A DNA stretch of 64,000 nt from JAIQGF01 sp051006995 (GCA_051006995.1 JBPCSQ010000008.1:124001-188000); one strand, 5' to 3'. Counted from the stretch's first letter, positions 35,253 through 44,684 are shown. Made by a program: numbers and translations. Notes: generated from the letters alone by a model not told the origin.

Positions 35253-36632
35253 CTATCTCGACTCGATCCTGCGTTGGCGCGCAAACGCGTAATACAGCGG
35301 AATTCCGGCCAGCATGACCAGCGATCCGATCAGTGAATTGGCCGCGTTCTGGCTGAACGTGTAATAGAGCAGCACGGCTGAGGCGGCGATGAAGACCGCC
35401 GGAACCACCGGATATCCCCACACTCGATAGGGTCGGGGCGTATCCGGTTCGCGCCGCCGGAAGATAAATACGGTTCCGGTGGTCAGCATGTAGAACAGCC
35501 ACTCCGCGAACAGGGTGATGGAAAACAGCGCCTGAAATTTTCCCACCACCAGAACCAGCACGATGGCCAAAGCCGCCTGAACGGCAATCGATGCCGAGGG
35601 CGTGCGATACCGCGGGTGCACGCGCGCCAGCTCGGGAAAAAAATAGCCGTCGCGGGCGGCGGCGAACGGGACGCGCGCGCCGCTCAGGATGGCGCCGTTC
35701 AGCGTGGCCAGCATCTGGAAACCCATGACCAGCGTGAACACCGATGCGGCGGCTACGCCCAGCGCGATACGCATCGCGTCCGCCGCCGGGCTGCCGGTCG
35801 CGGCAATCGCCGAGGCCGGCATCACGTATTGCAGCGCCGCGTTCATCAGCATGTAGAGAACGGCGATGACCGCCATGCCGGCAATCAGCGCGATGGGGAC
35901 GCTTCGTCCGGGGTTACGAATTTCCCCCGCCACCATGTTCAGGTTGTTCCACCCGTCGTACGCCCACAGCGCCGCCAGCATGGCCACCATGAAGCCCACC
36001 ATTCCGCCGCGGGCCTTCGGGTCAGTGGTGGCGAAGTTGGCCGCGTGGCCGCCGGCGTAGGTGAAGGCCGCCAGCACAACCGCAAACACCAGCGCCAGCT
36101 TCAGCAGCGTAAAGAACAATTGGAAATCGCCGGCACGCTTCACGCCGATGTAGTTGATGAACGAGATTAGGATGACGAGCGCGATGGCCAGCAACTGCGC
36201 GTATGTGATTTTCAGCGGCGCTGCAATCGCAGTGTGCGGCAGCGCGGCGAGCGGAGGAAATCCGCCAAGGATGCGCGCCATCCCGGTCGCGATGGTCGCG
36301 ATCGAGCCCGGCTTCGAAATCAGGAAAGTGGACCAGGCATAGACGAATCCGGCCAGCGGTCCGTAGCCGTCGCGCAGGTAGATGTACTCGCCGCCGGCCT
36401 CCGGTTTCATGGCGCCCAACTCGGAGTAGGTCAAGGCGCCCAGGAATGACAGCGCGCCGCCGGCAATCCATGCCAGGTACACCAGCTTCGCTGAGCCGAC
36501 CGCTTGCATCATCTCCGCGGGCACCAGAAAAATTCCCGTGCCGATGATGGTGCCCACCACCACCGCCGACGCGTGGGTCGCGGTCAGCTCGCGCGCCAAG
36601 CCCAGGGCAGTCTGCGGCTTCAATTCAGCCAT
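35253..36632 (-). CDS. APC-family amino-acid permease
   Basis: 459 aa with about 12 membrane segments. GTIIGTGIFLVPAEMMQAVGS is the first TM with the G-x-G-I-F unwound motif of APC transporters. KPEAGGEYIYLRDGYGPLAGF and YDGWNNLNMVAGEIRNPGRS are also family hallmarks. The substrate is probably an amino acid. Its start overlaps the end of the SSS symporter gene by 8 nt, indicating an operon. Confidence 0.9.
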   Translation of the reverse strand: MAELKPQTALGLARELTATHASAVVVGTIIGTGIFLVPAEMMQAVGSAKLVYLAWIAGGALSFLGALTYSELGAMKPEAGGEYIYLRDGYGPLAGFVYAWSTFLISKPGSIATIATGMARILGGFPPLAALPHTAIAAPLKITYAQLLAIALVILISFINYIGVKRAGDFQLFFTLLKLALVFAVVLAAFTYAGGHAANFATTDPKARGGMVGFMVAMLAALWAYDGWNNLNMVAGEIRNPGRSVPIALIAGMAVIAVLYMLMNAALQYVMPASAIAATGSPAADAMRIALGVAAASVFTLVMGFQMLATLNGAILSGARVPFAAARDGYFFPELARVHPRYRTPSASIAVQAALAIVLVLVVGKFQALFSITLFAEWLFYMLTTGTVFIFRRREPDTPRPYRVWGYPVVPAVFIAASAVLLYYTFSQNAANSLIGSLVMLAGIPLYYAFARQRRIESR

Positions 36633-38100
36633 GCGCGCGCTCCGCCGGTCCAGTCATCACAAGGCTGGCAGCATAACCGACTGCAAAGGTAACGCTGGTG
36701 CCGATCATGACGTACCAGGTCCAGGGCACCTTCGTAGCAAGCCAGATGTACAGTTCCAGGGCGAATCCCACCGCCATGCCGAGTATTGCGCCGCGTTCGT
36801 TGGCGCGACGCGTGAGCACGCCCAGAAGAAATACTCCCAGCATCGCGCCGTACGCGACTGACGCAAGGGACAGCCCGACCTCGACGACGCGGCCGCCCCG
36901 GCGCGACAGGATCGCCAGCGCGAACAGCACCAGTCCCCATGCGATGGTCGAAACGCGGGAGACCAGCATCCGCCGCTTCTCCGGCGCGTCCGGATAACGC
37001 CGCAGGTAGAAATCCACGATTGAGCTGGACGACAGAGAGTTCAGCGCGGCGCTCAGGTTCGACATCGCCGCCGCCAGGATCGCGGCGATCAGCAGCCCCG
37101 AGATGCCGTGCGGCATCTGGGTCACGATAAAGTCGGGGAAGATGCGGTCCGAGCGGGTGAATGCCGTGGCCGGCGGCATCAGCCGGTAGAAGGCCCAGAG
37201 TCCGACGCCCACGGCGAGAAACAAGGCGAATTGCAGCAGGATAACCAGCCCGCTGGTCAGCAGCGCGGTCTTCGATTGGCGTTCATTGCGCGCCGCCAGC
37301 AGCCGCTGCACCATCAACTGGTCTGTTCCGTGACTCGCCGTCGTCAAGAACGTTCCGCCGATGATTCCGGACCAGAACGTATAGGTGGTAAAGAAGCTGG
37401 GCGAGAAATCGAAGACCTGGAACTTGCCCGCCGATGCGGCCATGGAATGAATCGTGTTCCAGCCGCCGGGCACGCGGTGCACCAGCGTCAGAAATCCCAC
37501 CAGCGTGCCGGAAATGTAGATCGCCATCTGCACCACGTCGGTCCAGATGACGGCCGTCAGACCACCTTCAAAGGTGTAGATCAGCGTCAACGCAGTCACG
37601 ATGGCAATGGCGGCCAGGTCGCGTCCAAAATCCGAAAAGCCGGCCAGCATCCCGCCGAGCGCGATTCCCACCACGATGGAGACGGCAAACACGCGCACCC
37701 CCTCGGCGGCAGCGCGGGTCGCCAGGAACAACCCGGCAGTGAGTGAGCGCAGCCTGCCGCCGAAGCGGCGGTCAATCAGCTGGTACGCGGTAAACATCTC
37801 ACCGCGGAAATACTGCGGGATGAAAATCAGGCTGATGATGACCCGCGCCACCAGGTACCCGAGCACCACCTGGAGGAAGGTGAAGTTTGTGTCGTACGCC
37901 AGGCCGGGAATGCTGATGATGGTGAGCGTGCTGGTTTCCGCGGCGACGATGGAGAGCGCAATCGCCCACCAGGGCACGTTTCGGTCGGCGAGGAAGTAAT
38001 CGCGGAGCGAGCGCTGGCGACGGCGGAAACTGATGCCGAACGCGGTGATACCCGCGAGATACACGGCAACGAGAAGCAGATCCAGCCGGTCCAGGCCCAT
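36625..38100 (-). CDS. SSS-family sodium:solute symporter
   Basis: 491 aa with about 13 membrane segments. DYFLADRNVPWWAIALSIVA, the long TM with ETSTLTIISIPGLAY, YTFEGGLTAVIWTDVVQM and the later TASHGTDQLMVQRLLAARN match the SSS family. The latter includes the Na+-site serine/threonine region. Likely substrates are sugars, amino sugars or sialic-acid-like compounds, given the divergent sugar-kinase gene 131 nt away. Confidence 0.9.
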   Translation of the reverse strand: MGLDRLDLLLVAVYLAGITAFGISFRRRQRSLRDYFLADRNVPWWAIALSIVAAETSTLTIISIPGLAYDTNFTFLQVVLGYLVARVIISLIFIPQYFRGEMFTAYQLIDRRFGGRLRSLTAGLFLATRAAAEGVRVFAVSIVVGIALGGMLAGFSDFGRDLAAIAIVTALTLIYTFEGGLTAVIWTDVVQMAIYISGTLVGFLTLVHRVPGGWNTIHSMAASAGKFQVFDFSPSFFTTYTFWSGIIGGTFLTTASHGTDQLMVQRLLAARNERQSKTALLTSGLVILLQFALFLAVGVGLWAFYRLMPPATAFTRSDRIFPDFIVTQMPHGISGLLIAAILAAAMSNLSAALNSLSSSSIVDFYLRRYPDAPEKRRMLVSRVSTIAWGLVLFALAILSRRGGRVVEVGLSLASVAYGAMLGVFLLGVLTRRANERGAILGMAVGFALELYIWLATKVPWTWYVMIGTSVTFAVGYAASLVMTGPAERAHG

Positions 38101-38231
38101 GCTTTTCCATCAGCGCAGAAAACGCGAAGATCATAGCGGCATTCGCGCGCCCGCGCATTAGCCAACCCGGTTCGGCGAGCGGAAAAAGCAATCCCGGGCG
38201 GCGTACCCTCGTGATAAAAAATACAAAATTC

Positions 38232-39149
38232 ATGGCTCTTTTCCTCGGTATCGACGGCGGAGGCACGAAGACCACATGTGCCGTAGGCGATGAAACATTG
38301 CTCCGGGCTACGGCCACCGTCGGCGGCTCGGCCATGTTGCGTGTCCCCGCCGACCAGGCGCGCAGCAATCTGCGCAATGCGGTGATTCAATGTTGCAAAG
38401 CCGCTGGAGTGGATCCCTCGCACATGGATGCCGCGGTCGTGGGCGTCTCCGGCGCTTCTGTTCCGAACGTTGTGGACGCGGTCCGCAGCACGGTTCGCGA
38501 GCTGGTGAGCTGTGAGGTTGCCGTGGTTTCCGATATCGCGATTGCCCTCGAGGCCGCTTTTGCCGGCGGACCGGGCATTGTCGTCATCGCCGGAACCGGC
38601 TCGATTGCCACCGGACGCAATGCGGCAGGCCATCTAGCGCGCTCCGGCGGCTGGGGGCGCGTCGTCTCCGATGAAGGTTCGGCCTATTGGATCGCGAAGC
38701 GCGCGGTCGCAGCCGCCCTCGAAGAGCACGAATGCGGGCGCGATGTCTTGCTGAGGGATATCCTGGCCGCGTGGAAACTCACCGGCCCGGAAGAGCTCAT
38801 CAAAATCGCCAACGCTGCACCGGCGCCGAACTTCGCCGAGTTGTTTCCGCAACTCGTTCGGCACGGAGCAGCGGAAGCCGCATTGACTGCGATTTTCCAC
38901 GAAGCGGGAGAGGCCCTGGCATCGCTTGTGCAGAACGTGAAGCAGAGACTGTGGAGGCCGCACGATCGGATGCGGGTGGCAATTACTGGCGGCGTCTTCG
39001 AGCACGCGCCCGAGGTGCAGCGACTATTCGCCGATATTATTTCCAGAGACCCTGAGGTCGAGCTCGTGCCTGGTCTGATCGAGCCGGTACGTGGCGCCTT
39101 GTGGATGGCGGCGCGGGTATCAGGCCGAGAATTGCGGTCGAGTCCATGA
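38232..39149 (+). CDS. BadF/BadG-type kinase, N-acetylglucosamine kinase-like
   Basis: 305 aa from ATG at 38232. An ASKHA ATPase fold: phosphate-1 motif GIDGGGTKT (6-14), phosphate-2 region GIVVIAGTGSIATG, GGWGRVVSDEGSAYWIAKRAV, and the adenosine motif AITGGVFEHA. In this family these are eukaryote-like N-acetylglucosamine kinases or activators of radical dehydratases. No CXXC cluster of the dehydratase activator is present, favouring a sugar kinase. It is divergent from the SSS symporter gene, suggesting uptake plus phosphorylation of an amino sugar. ATGA overlap with the next gene. Confidence 0.87.
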   Translation: MALFLGIDGGGTKTTCAVGDETLLRATATVGGSAMLRVPADQARSNLRNAVIQCCKAAGVDPSHMDAAVVGVSGASVPNVVDAVRSTVRELVSCEVAVVSDIAIALEAAFAGGPGIVVIAGTGSIATGRNAAGHLARSGGWGRVVSDEGSAYWIAKRAVAAALEEHECGRDVLLRDILAAWKLTGPEELIKIANAAPAPNFAELFPQLVRHGAAEAALTAIFHEAGEALASLVQNVKQRLWRPHDRMRVAITGGVFEHAPEVQRLFADIISRDPEVELVPGLIEPVRGALWMAARVSGRELRSSP

Positions 39150-39883
39150 GCGACCATGGTCCCGGCGCCGAGCATGCGGAAGAGTTGCTGCGCAATCATT
39201 CGCTCGAGGAATTGCGCGCCGTGGCCGCCGGTTCCGTCCTGACGGAAGAACTCGCGCTGGCCTTGCTGCAACATCACGACCTGCCCCACCAGGTCCTCGA
39301 AACCATGTCCAAGAACGGCGCCATCATGAAGCACCGCAAGGTGATTGTCGCCGTGGTTTCACATCCGCACACGCCGCGGCACGTTTCGCTGCCCGTCTGC
39401 CGCCACCTCTACACGTTCGAGCTCATGCACATCGCGCTGATGCCGGGGATCGCCGCCGACCTGAAGGTCTCCATCGAGGAGGCGCTGATGAATCGCATGG
39501 AGTCCATCTCCTCGGGCGAGCGGTTGACCCTTGCCAAGCGCGGTTCCACGCGGGTCGCAGCCGCGCTGCTGGCGGACTCCGACGACCGGGTGCGCGATGC
39601 CGCGCTGCTCAATCCGCACATGACGGAGGCATGGGTGGTGAAGGCGCTGATGAGAGACGACGCCCCCGCGCCGATGGTGCAGGCTATCTGCCGTCATCCG
39701 AAGTGGTCGTTGCGCCGCGACGTGCAGATCGCCCTTCTGCGCAACGAGAAGACGCCCATGGCCCGGGCCGTGTCCATCGCGCAGCAGATACCGACGCAAG
39801 TGCTGCGCGACGTGCTGAGTCACTCGCGGCTCGCCGCCAACGTCAAGTCATACTTGATGGCGGAACTGCAGAAGCGGAAGTGA
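39146..39883 (+). CDS. HEAT/LRV-like helical-repeat protein
   Basis: 245 aa from ATG at 39146, overlapping the kinase stop by ATGA, so translationally coupled. It is entirely alpha-helical with repeating units such as TRVAAALLADSDDRVRDAAL, TEAWVVKALMRDDAPAPMVQ and HPKWSLRRDVQIALLRNEKT, which resemble leucine-rich-variant or HEAT repeats. The function is probably protein binding. It is highly similar in style to acidobacterial proteins of unknown role. Confidence 0.78.
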   Translation: MSDHGPGAEHAEELLRNHSLEELRAVAAGSVLTEELALALLQHHDLPHQVLETMSKNGAIMKHRKVIVAVVSHPHTPRHVSLPVCRHLYTFELMHIALMPGIAADLKVSIEEALMNRMESISSGERLTLAKRGSTRVAAALLADSDDRVRDAALLNPHMTEAWVVKALMRDDAPAPMVQAICRHPKWSLRRDVQIALLRNEKTPMARAVSIAQQIPTQVLRDVLSHSRLAANVKSYLMAELQKRK

Positions 39884-39887
39884 CTGA

Positions 39888-39966
39888 CAGTTCCCAGTTC
39901 TAAGTTCCGAGTTCCAGTGCTTTAAACCCACTGGCTCGGAACTCGGAACAGGCAACGCGGAACTCG
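39888..39966. repeat. Palindromic microrepeat downstream of the helical-repeat gene
   Basis: Left units AGTTCTAAGTTCCGAGTTCC, right units CTCGGAACTCGGAACAGG, 10-nt centre. It sits between the stop at 39883 and the SYLF-gene terminator. Confidence 0.75.
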
Positions 39967-39973
39967 CAAGAAA

Positions 39974-39999
39974 AAAGCGCGCCCTCACGAGCGCGCTTT
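39974..39999 (-). terminator. Intrinsic terminator of the SYLF lipoprotein gene
   Basis: AAAGCGCGC / GCGCGCTTT with an 8-nt loop. On the minus strand it is followed by TTTTTTC, 20 nt after the stop. Confidence 0.8.
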
Positions 40000-40018
40000 C
40001 TCGTTGTTACGTAATCAG

Positions 40019-40753
40019 CTACTGATTATTGGCCGCCTGCACGAAATCGTGCTGCACGGCAGCCACGAACTGCCGCGCGTCAGCGGGGGTCGGTACCTGT
40101 CCGGACAGGATCGTGCGGAAGGGCACGCTCTTGCCGTACATGGCTACGGTAGTGTCCATGTCCTGCGAGACCTTGGCGCCGCTCAGGTCTAGACCGGCGA
40201 ACAACCCCTTGGTCCGCGAGTAGCTCAGGATTTCGCTGTTCATCTTGATGTCCGTCGCGGCCTGTGCGTGGCGACCCACCGGGCCGGCAGCCACGGAAGC
40301 TTCGCCTCCCAGCTTCAACTTGTCGTTCAGCAGGCTCTGTACCGCGCCGTCATTCATGAACAACAGCACGATATCCGCCGACTGGACGCCGATCTGCGCG
40401 CCCCAGCTTCCACCGCTCAATGCGATCGGCGCCGGTGCGCTCCATCCGTTGGCGGTGCGGCAGGTGGCCAGGCCCCGGCCATGCTGTCCGCCGAACACGA
40501 AGCCGCCCTTCACCATGTCGGGAATTACGGCCACGCACTTGGCCCTGGACAGCATCGTGTCAGGAATGCTGTTGTCAGGTGCGGAAATCAGCGCATTCAG
40601 GTCGTTGGTCGCCATGCTGACGCGGTCGGCAACCTGCGCCTTTTGCGTGTCCACGCCTGCCGGCGTCGCCGCCGTGGCCGGCTTCTTGCTGCACCCCACG
40701 GCCACTAGTAACGCGCACACTAAGACAAAAACGATTGGCACCAGCTTCTTCAT
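40019..40753 (-). CDS. SYLF (YSC84-like) lipid-binding lipoprotein
   Basis: 244 aa from ATG at 40753 with GGGGAGC upstream. A lipoprotein signal (MKKLVPIVFVLVCALLVAVG, Cys21) precedes the SYLF domain: LSRAKCVAVIPDMVKGGFVFG, GLATCRTANGWSAPAPIAL, GSWGAQIGVQSADIVLLFMN, SRTKGLFAGLDLSGAKV. Proteins with this fold bind acidic phospholipids. The bacterial role is probably in the outer membrane or periplasm and remains undefined. Confidence 0.9.
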   Translation of the reverse strand: MKKLVPIVFVLVCALLVAVGCSKKPATAATPAGVDTQKAQVADRVSMATNDLNALISAPDNSIPDTMLSRAKCVAVIPDMVKGGFVFGGQHGRGLATCRTANGWSAPAPIALSGGSWGAQIGVQSADIVLLFMNDGAVQSLLNDKLKLGGEASVAAGPVGRHAQAATDIKMNSEILSYSRTKGLFAGLDLSGAKVSQDMDTTVAMYGKSVPFRTILSGQVPTPADARQFVAAVQHDFVQAANNQ

Positions 40754-40920
40754 CGAGTGCTCCCCTCTGCCTCTCAGAACTCGGCCGGCAGCTCCGCTGG
40801 GAGCTGTGGCCTTTAGCTGGTTGGAAGTAAGCTGTGGCCCCTGGTTTGCCACGAATCGGCAGGTTCTCTCGATTTCTCCTATTCGGGCGAGCGGGTAATT
40901 TCGAGCCACGAATCTGCGAC

Positions 40921-42801
40921 TCATTTTCTGAAGTGCTGGCGGATGGCCTCGGCCTGGGGCTTGCTGACCACCGCGGATAGCGCCGCTTCATCGGCTTCTT
41001 TCACCGCCTGCAAGCTGCCGAAATGCTGCAGCAGGCGGCGGGTGGTACGCTCGCCGACGCCGGGGATCTCCCGCAATTCCGTGCTGCGGTCGCGCATCTC
41101 GCGCCGCTTGCGATGGAAGGTAACGGCGAAACGGTGGGCCTCGTCGCGGATGAGCTGCACCAGGTGGAGCACCGGCGAATGCCGGTCGAGCACAACCGGC
41201 TCGTCCTCCTGCCCGTGGATGTAGATGATCTCCTCGCGCTTGGCAATCGCGGCCAGCGGCTGGTGGGTGATCTCCAGCGACTCCAGCGCCTCGGCGGCGG
41301 CGTGTAACTGCCCGATGCCGCCATCAATCAGCACCAGGCTCGGCATCTTGGCTTTTTCTTCCTGCACGCGCTTATAGCGACGGCCCACCACCTCGCGCAT
41401 GGAGGCGAAATCGTCTACGCCTTCGACGGTGCGGATGATGAACTTGCGATAGTCGCTCTTCTTCATCTTTCCGTCTTCCCAGACGACCATGGAAGCGACC
41501 GTTTCCGCGCCCTGAATGTGCGAGATGTCAAAGCACTCAACGCGCCGCGGCAACTCGGGCAAGGTGAGTGCGTCCTGCAGCGCTTCCTGGATGACTTTGG
41601 TCGCCGGCTTCATCACCCGGAAACGCTGGTCGAAGGATTGCTTCGCGTTTTGTCCGGCCAGGTCAATCAGAGAACGCTTTTCGCCGCGCTGCGGAACGTT
41701 GATCCAGACCTTGTGAGAGCAGCTTTCGGAGAGCAGTTCCTGCAGCATCTCGCGATCCTCGAACTCCACCGGGACGTAAATGTCTTTCGGCACGTACTGC
41801 TGCTCGATGTAAACCTGCTTAAGGAGAGCGCTGAAGAAGGTTCCAGGGTCGAAGGAGTGCGAAGTGCCAAGTGCTAAGTGCGAAGAGTGTGATAGCCGGG
41901 TTTCACTTCGCACTTCGTACTTGGCACTTGATACTTCTTCGGGCAGGTCTTCCCAGAAAAATTCGCGCCGGTCGAGCACGCGCCCGCCGCGCATGTGGAA
42001 CAAGTTGACGGCGAGCATGTGGTTTTCCCAGTGATAGCCGAAGACGTCGGCATCACTGCCCTCGGCGGCGGCCATGCGCTGCTTGTCCTGGAGCTGCTCG
42101 ACCGTCGAAATCAGGTCGCGGTACTTGGCCGCCAGCTCATACTGCTGCTGCTCGGCGGCAGCTTCCATGCGGCGCTCCAGCGAGCGCGAAAGCTCCGTCT
42201 GCCGTCCTTCCAAAAACATCTTCACGTCGTGCACGGCTTCCTGATAACGCTCCGGCGTGGTGAGCCCCTGCACGCACGGCCCGAGGCAGCGCCCGATGTA
42301 GTACTGCAGGCAGGGCCGCGGGTGATAGCGGGTCAGGTCCACCTTGCAGCTCGGGATCAGAAAATGGCGGTGGATCAAATCGGTGATGCGGTAGGCCAGA
42401 CTGGCAGGGAAGTACGGGCCGTAGTAGTGGCTGCCGTCCTTCTTCAACCTTCGGGTGACGAATACCCGGGGAAAGCGTTCACCCAGCGTGAGTTTGACGT
42501 AGGGGTAAGTCTTGTCGTCGCGCAGCAGGATGTTGAAGCGCGGCTGCTTCTGCTTGATCAGGTTGTTCTCGAGGGCGAGGGCTTCCTTCTCGTTGTCAAC
42601 GACGATGTACTCGACATCCACCGCTTCGCGCAGCAGGCTGCCGGTCTTGGCGTCCTCGGCGCGGCCCTCGACGAAGTAGCTCCGCACCCGGCTGCGCAGG
42701 CTCTTGGCCTTGCCGACGTAGATCACCTCGCCGTCGGCGTTCTTGTAGAGGTACACGCCGGGCTGGGTGGGAAGAGTGCGGATTTTCTGGAGCAGATCCA
42801 T
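40921..42801 (-). CDS. uvrC: Excinuclease ABC subunit C with an in-frame repeat-derived insert
   Basis: 626 aa from ATG at 42801. The N-terminal GIY-YIG nuclease has TQPGVYLYKNADGEVIYVGKA, then the cysteine-bearing CLQYYIGRCLGPC, a UVR-like coiled segment (about 200-235), the RNase H-like endonuclease (ECFDISHIQGAETVASMVVW) and C-terminal HhH motifs (LREIPGVGERTTRRLLQHFG). UvrC makes both incisions in nucleotide excision repair. Residues about 288-317 (from SSAKYEV to TSHSFDP) are encoded by a 90-bp palindromic microrepeat lying between the UVR and endonuclease regions. The frame stays open, so the gene is probably functional. Confidence 0.95.
   Translation of the reverse strand: MDLLQKIRTLPTQPGVYLYKNADGEVIYVGKAKSLRSRVRSYFVEGRAEDAKTGSLLREAVDVEYIVVDNEKEALALENNLIKQKQPRFNILLRDDKTYPYVKLTLGERFPRVFVTRRLKKDGSHYYGPYFPASLAYRITDLIHRHFLIPSCKVDLTRYHPRPCLQYYIGRCLGPCVQGLTTPERYQEAVHDVKMFLEGRQTELSRSLERRMEAAAEQQQYELAAKYRDLISTVEQLQDKQRMAAAEGSDADVFGYHWENHMLAVNLFHMRGGRVLDRREFFWEDLPEEVSSAKYEVRSETRLSHSSHLALGTSHSFDPGTFFSALLKQVYIEQQYVPKDIYVPVEFEDREMLQELLSESCSHKVWINVPQRGEKRSLIDLAGQNAKQSFDQRFRVMKPATKVIQEALQDALTLPELPRRVECFDISHIQGAETVASMVVWEDGKMKKSDYRKFIIRTVEGVDDFASMREVVGRRYKRVQEEKAKMPSLVLIDGGIGQLHAAAEALESLEITHQPLAAIAKREEIIYIHGQEDEPVVLDRHSPVLHLVQLIRDEAHRFAVTFHRKRREMRDRSTELREIPGVGERTTRRLLQHFGSLQAVKEADEAALSAVVSKPQAEAIRQHFRK
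41851..41940. repeat. Palindromic microrepeat inside uvrC
   Basis: Left arm 41851-41889 (GAAGTGCCAAGTGCTAAGTG core) and right arm 41904-41940, its close inverted copy, are separated by about 14 nt. Both are made of GAAGTGC/CAAGTGC units. It adds about 30 codons in frame. Confidence 0.8.
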
Positions 42802-43086
42802 CGCTCTTATGAGATTAGCAGGGCTGTCGGGCCGGGTAAAAATTCTACTGGTGCGGCCAGGAATTCCTGCTGCTCTCCGGCTCAGCTCTGGTCGGGCCAA
42901 AGAATCCTTGCAGAATCAATTGCTTACGGCGGTCGTGCCAATCGAATAAATGGCAGCAGTCTTGCTCTTCCCAAAGCGCCGTCGCCTTGCCCGGCTCTGT
43001 GGAACGATGCCGCCGCGCGGCAGTTATGAGCACCCGGCCTAGTGAAGTGGACCGGGGCACCCGGAATCTTGAAGGAGTCTTCCCCC
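42802..43086. other. Divergent spacer between uvrC and the OmpA-family gene
   Basis: 285 nt with no supported ORF. It contains the promoters of uvrC and the OmpA lipoprotein gene. AAGGAGTC precedes the latter's ATG. No clear boxes were identified. Confidence 0.4.
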
Positions 43087-43812
43087 ATGAACCGTAGCCT
43101 GATCGCACTGATCGCCGCCGCCAGCATGTTCGTAACAGTCGGTTGCGCGTCGAAGAAGTACGTGCGCAACGAAACTGCGCCCACCATCAACAAGACCAAT
43201 GAACTCGACGACCTGACCGCCAAGAACACGCGCGACATTCGCGATACCGACACGCGCGCCCAGCAGGGCATCCAGACAGTGCAGGCCAAGGCCGCCGCCG
43301 CCGATCAGAAGGCGATGGCTGCCGGCCAGGCCGCCGACCAGGCGCAGACGCTGGCCTCCTCGGCCGCCAATCGCGCCAACTCGCTGACCGGAACCGTCGC
43401 CAACCTGGACAACTTCCGCCCCGTGGTCGAGACCTCGGTGCATTTCGGCTTCGACAAGTTCGAGCTGACGTCCAAGGCGCGCAAGGCGCTGGATGAACTC
43501 GGCGCCGAGCTGCCCAATGCCAAGCACTACATCGTGGTGGTGGACGGCAACACCGATTCGGTCGGTAACGCCAATTACAACTACGTGCTCAGCAAGCGCC
43601 GCGCCGACTCGGTGATCGAGTATCTGGCGACCAAGTACCAGATTCCGGCGCACAAGATCTACATCATCGGACTGGGCAAGGATAAGCCGGTGGCGCCAAA
43701 CGCCTCGACGGCCGGGCGCGCCAAGAACCGGCGTGTGGACGTCCGCCTGATGACCAACGTCGCTGAAAACAGCACCTCGGCTTCGGCCAGCGTGCCACAG
43801 CAACAGCAATAG
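43087..43812 (+). CDS. OmpA/Pal-like peptidoglycan-binding lipoprotein
   Basis: 241 aa from ATG at 43087, AAGGAG about 8 nt upstream. A lipoprotein signal (MNRSLIALIAAASMFVTVGC, Cys20) precedes an alanine-rich helical linker (about 30-105) with coiled-coil character. The OmpA-like domain (about 113-225) has VHFGFDKFELTSKARKALDE, GNTDSVGNANYNYVLSKRRA and AGRAKNRRVDVRL, including the conserved Asp/Arg that bind diaminopimelate. It should tie the outer membrane to peptidoglycan. The Lpp-like linker suggests a spacing role. Confidence 0.92.
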   Translation: MNRSLIALIAAASMFVTVGCASKKYVRNETAPTINKTNELDDLTAKNTRDIRDTDTRAQQGIQTVQAKAAAADQKAMAAGQAADQAQTLASSAANRANSLTGTVANLDNFRPVVETSVHFGFDKFELTSKARKALDELGAELPNAKHYIVVVDGNTDSVGNANYNYVLSKRRADSVIEYLATKYQIPAHKIYIIGLGKDKPVAPNASTAGRAKNRRVDVRLMTNVAENSTSASASVPQQQQ

Positions 43813-43848
43813 GTTTTCTCCCCTCCCCCAAGGAGCCTTCGCGAACGG

Positions 43849-43882
43849 CCGCCTCTCTTCCCCCGGAGAGGCGGTCTTTTTT
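43849..43882 (+). terminator. Intrinsic terminator of the OmpA-like gene
   Basis: CCGCCTCTC / GAGAGGCGG with an 8-nt loop followed by TCTTTTTT. Confidence 0.9.
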
Positions 43883-43949
43883 CTTAGTGCCACGTGCTAA
43901 GCGGCCATGCGACTAATGTGAGTTCCCGGGGTTATGTAGAATCATCCTG

Positions 43950-44684
43950 ATGTCCCGGTCGCCATACATCACATTTGCGATCTTGCTGTTGAGCCTGTGC
44001 GCGCTGGCGCAGGACAAGCAAGGCTCCGACCAGCAGCTTCCCGACGCGCCGCAGCCGCAGGCGCAACCCGCTCCGCCTCCACCTCCGCCTCAGCAGGAGC
44101 AGCCGCCAGAGCAGAAGCCGGCTTCAGGGCCGAAGAAGGTGCTGAGGCGCGCCAAACCCAATTGCATCCAGATTTTCGGCCGCGAGGATTGCCGCGGGCA
44201 ATCCGAGCAGGAAAAAGAGTCGGAAGCGAAGCAAGCCGAGCAGGAGCGGCGACAAATACCCGCCAACCAGCCGGCGCCGCGCTCCTCGCAGGAGAGCTCC
44301 AGCAAGGACCAGCCAGGTTTGGGTCCGATGCCCGGCGCCAGTTCCGACTACGGCCATCAGGCGAAGCCCTATGATCCGCACCGTGCCGACAAGGACGTCG
44401 AGGTCGGCGACTTCTACTTCAAGCGTGAAAATTATCGCGCTGCCGAATCACGCTACGCGGGAGCCCTGGAATGGATGCCGAACAATGCCATCGCGTTCTT
44501 CAAGCTGGCGCAGGCGCAGGAAAAGCTCGGCAAGACGGACCAGGCGCGCGGCAATTACCAGCAATATCTGAAGATCCTGCCCAGCGGTGAGAGATCGGCG
44601 GAAGCCAGGCAAGCCCTGGCCCGTCTCAATGGCTCCGCCAGGGAAACCCCGCCTACTTCTCCGCCCGCTCAAAATCGCCAGTAG
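43950..44684 (+). CDS. Secreted TPR-like protein
   Basis: 244 aa. A signal peptide (MSRSPYITFAILLLSLCALAQ) is followed by a Gln/Pro/Ala-rich disordered region (about 22-140). The C-terminal TPR-like hairpins are VGDFYFKRENYRAAESRYAG, NAIAFFKLAQAQEKLGKTDQ and ARGNYQQYLKIL. A BamD/YbgF-type assembly role is possible but not shown. Its 3' end overlaps that of the convergent lipoprotein gene by 32 nt. Confidence 0.82.
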   Translation: MSRSPYITFAILLLSLCALAQDKQGSDQQLPDAPQPQAQPAPPPPPPQQEQPPEQKPASGPKKVLRRAKPNCIQIFGREDCRGQSEQEKESEAKQAEQERRQIPANQPAPRSSQESSSKDQPGLGPMPGASSDYGHQAKPYDPHRADKDVEVGDFYFKRENYRAAESRYAGALEWMPNNAIAFFKLAQAQEKLGKTDQARGNYQQYLKILPSGERSAEARQALARLNGSARETPPTSPPAQNRQ

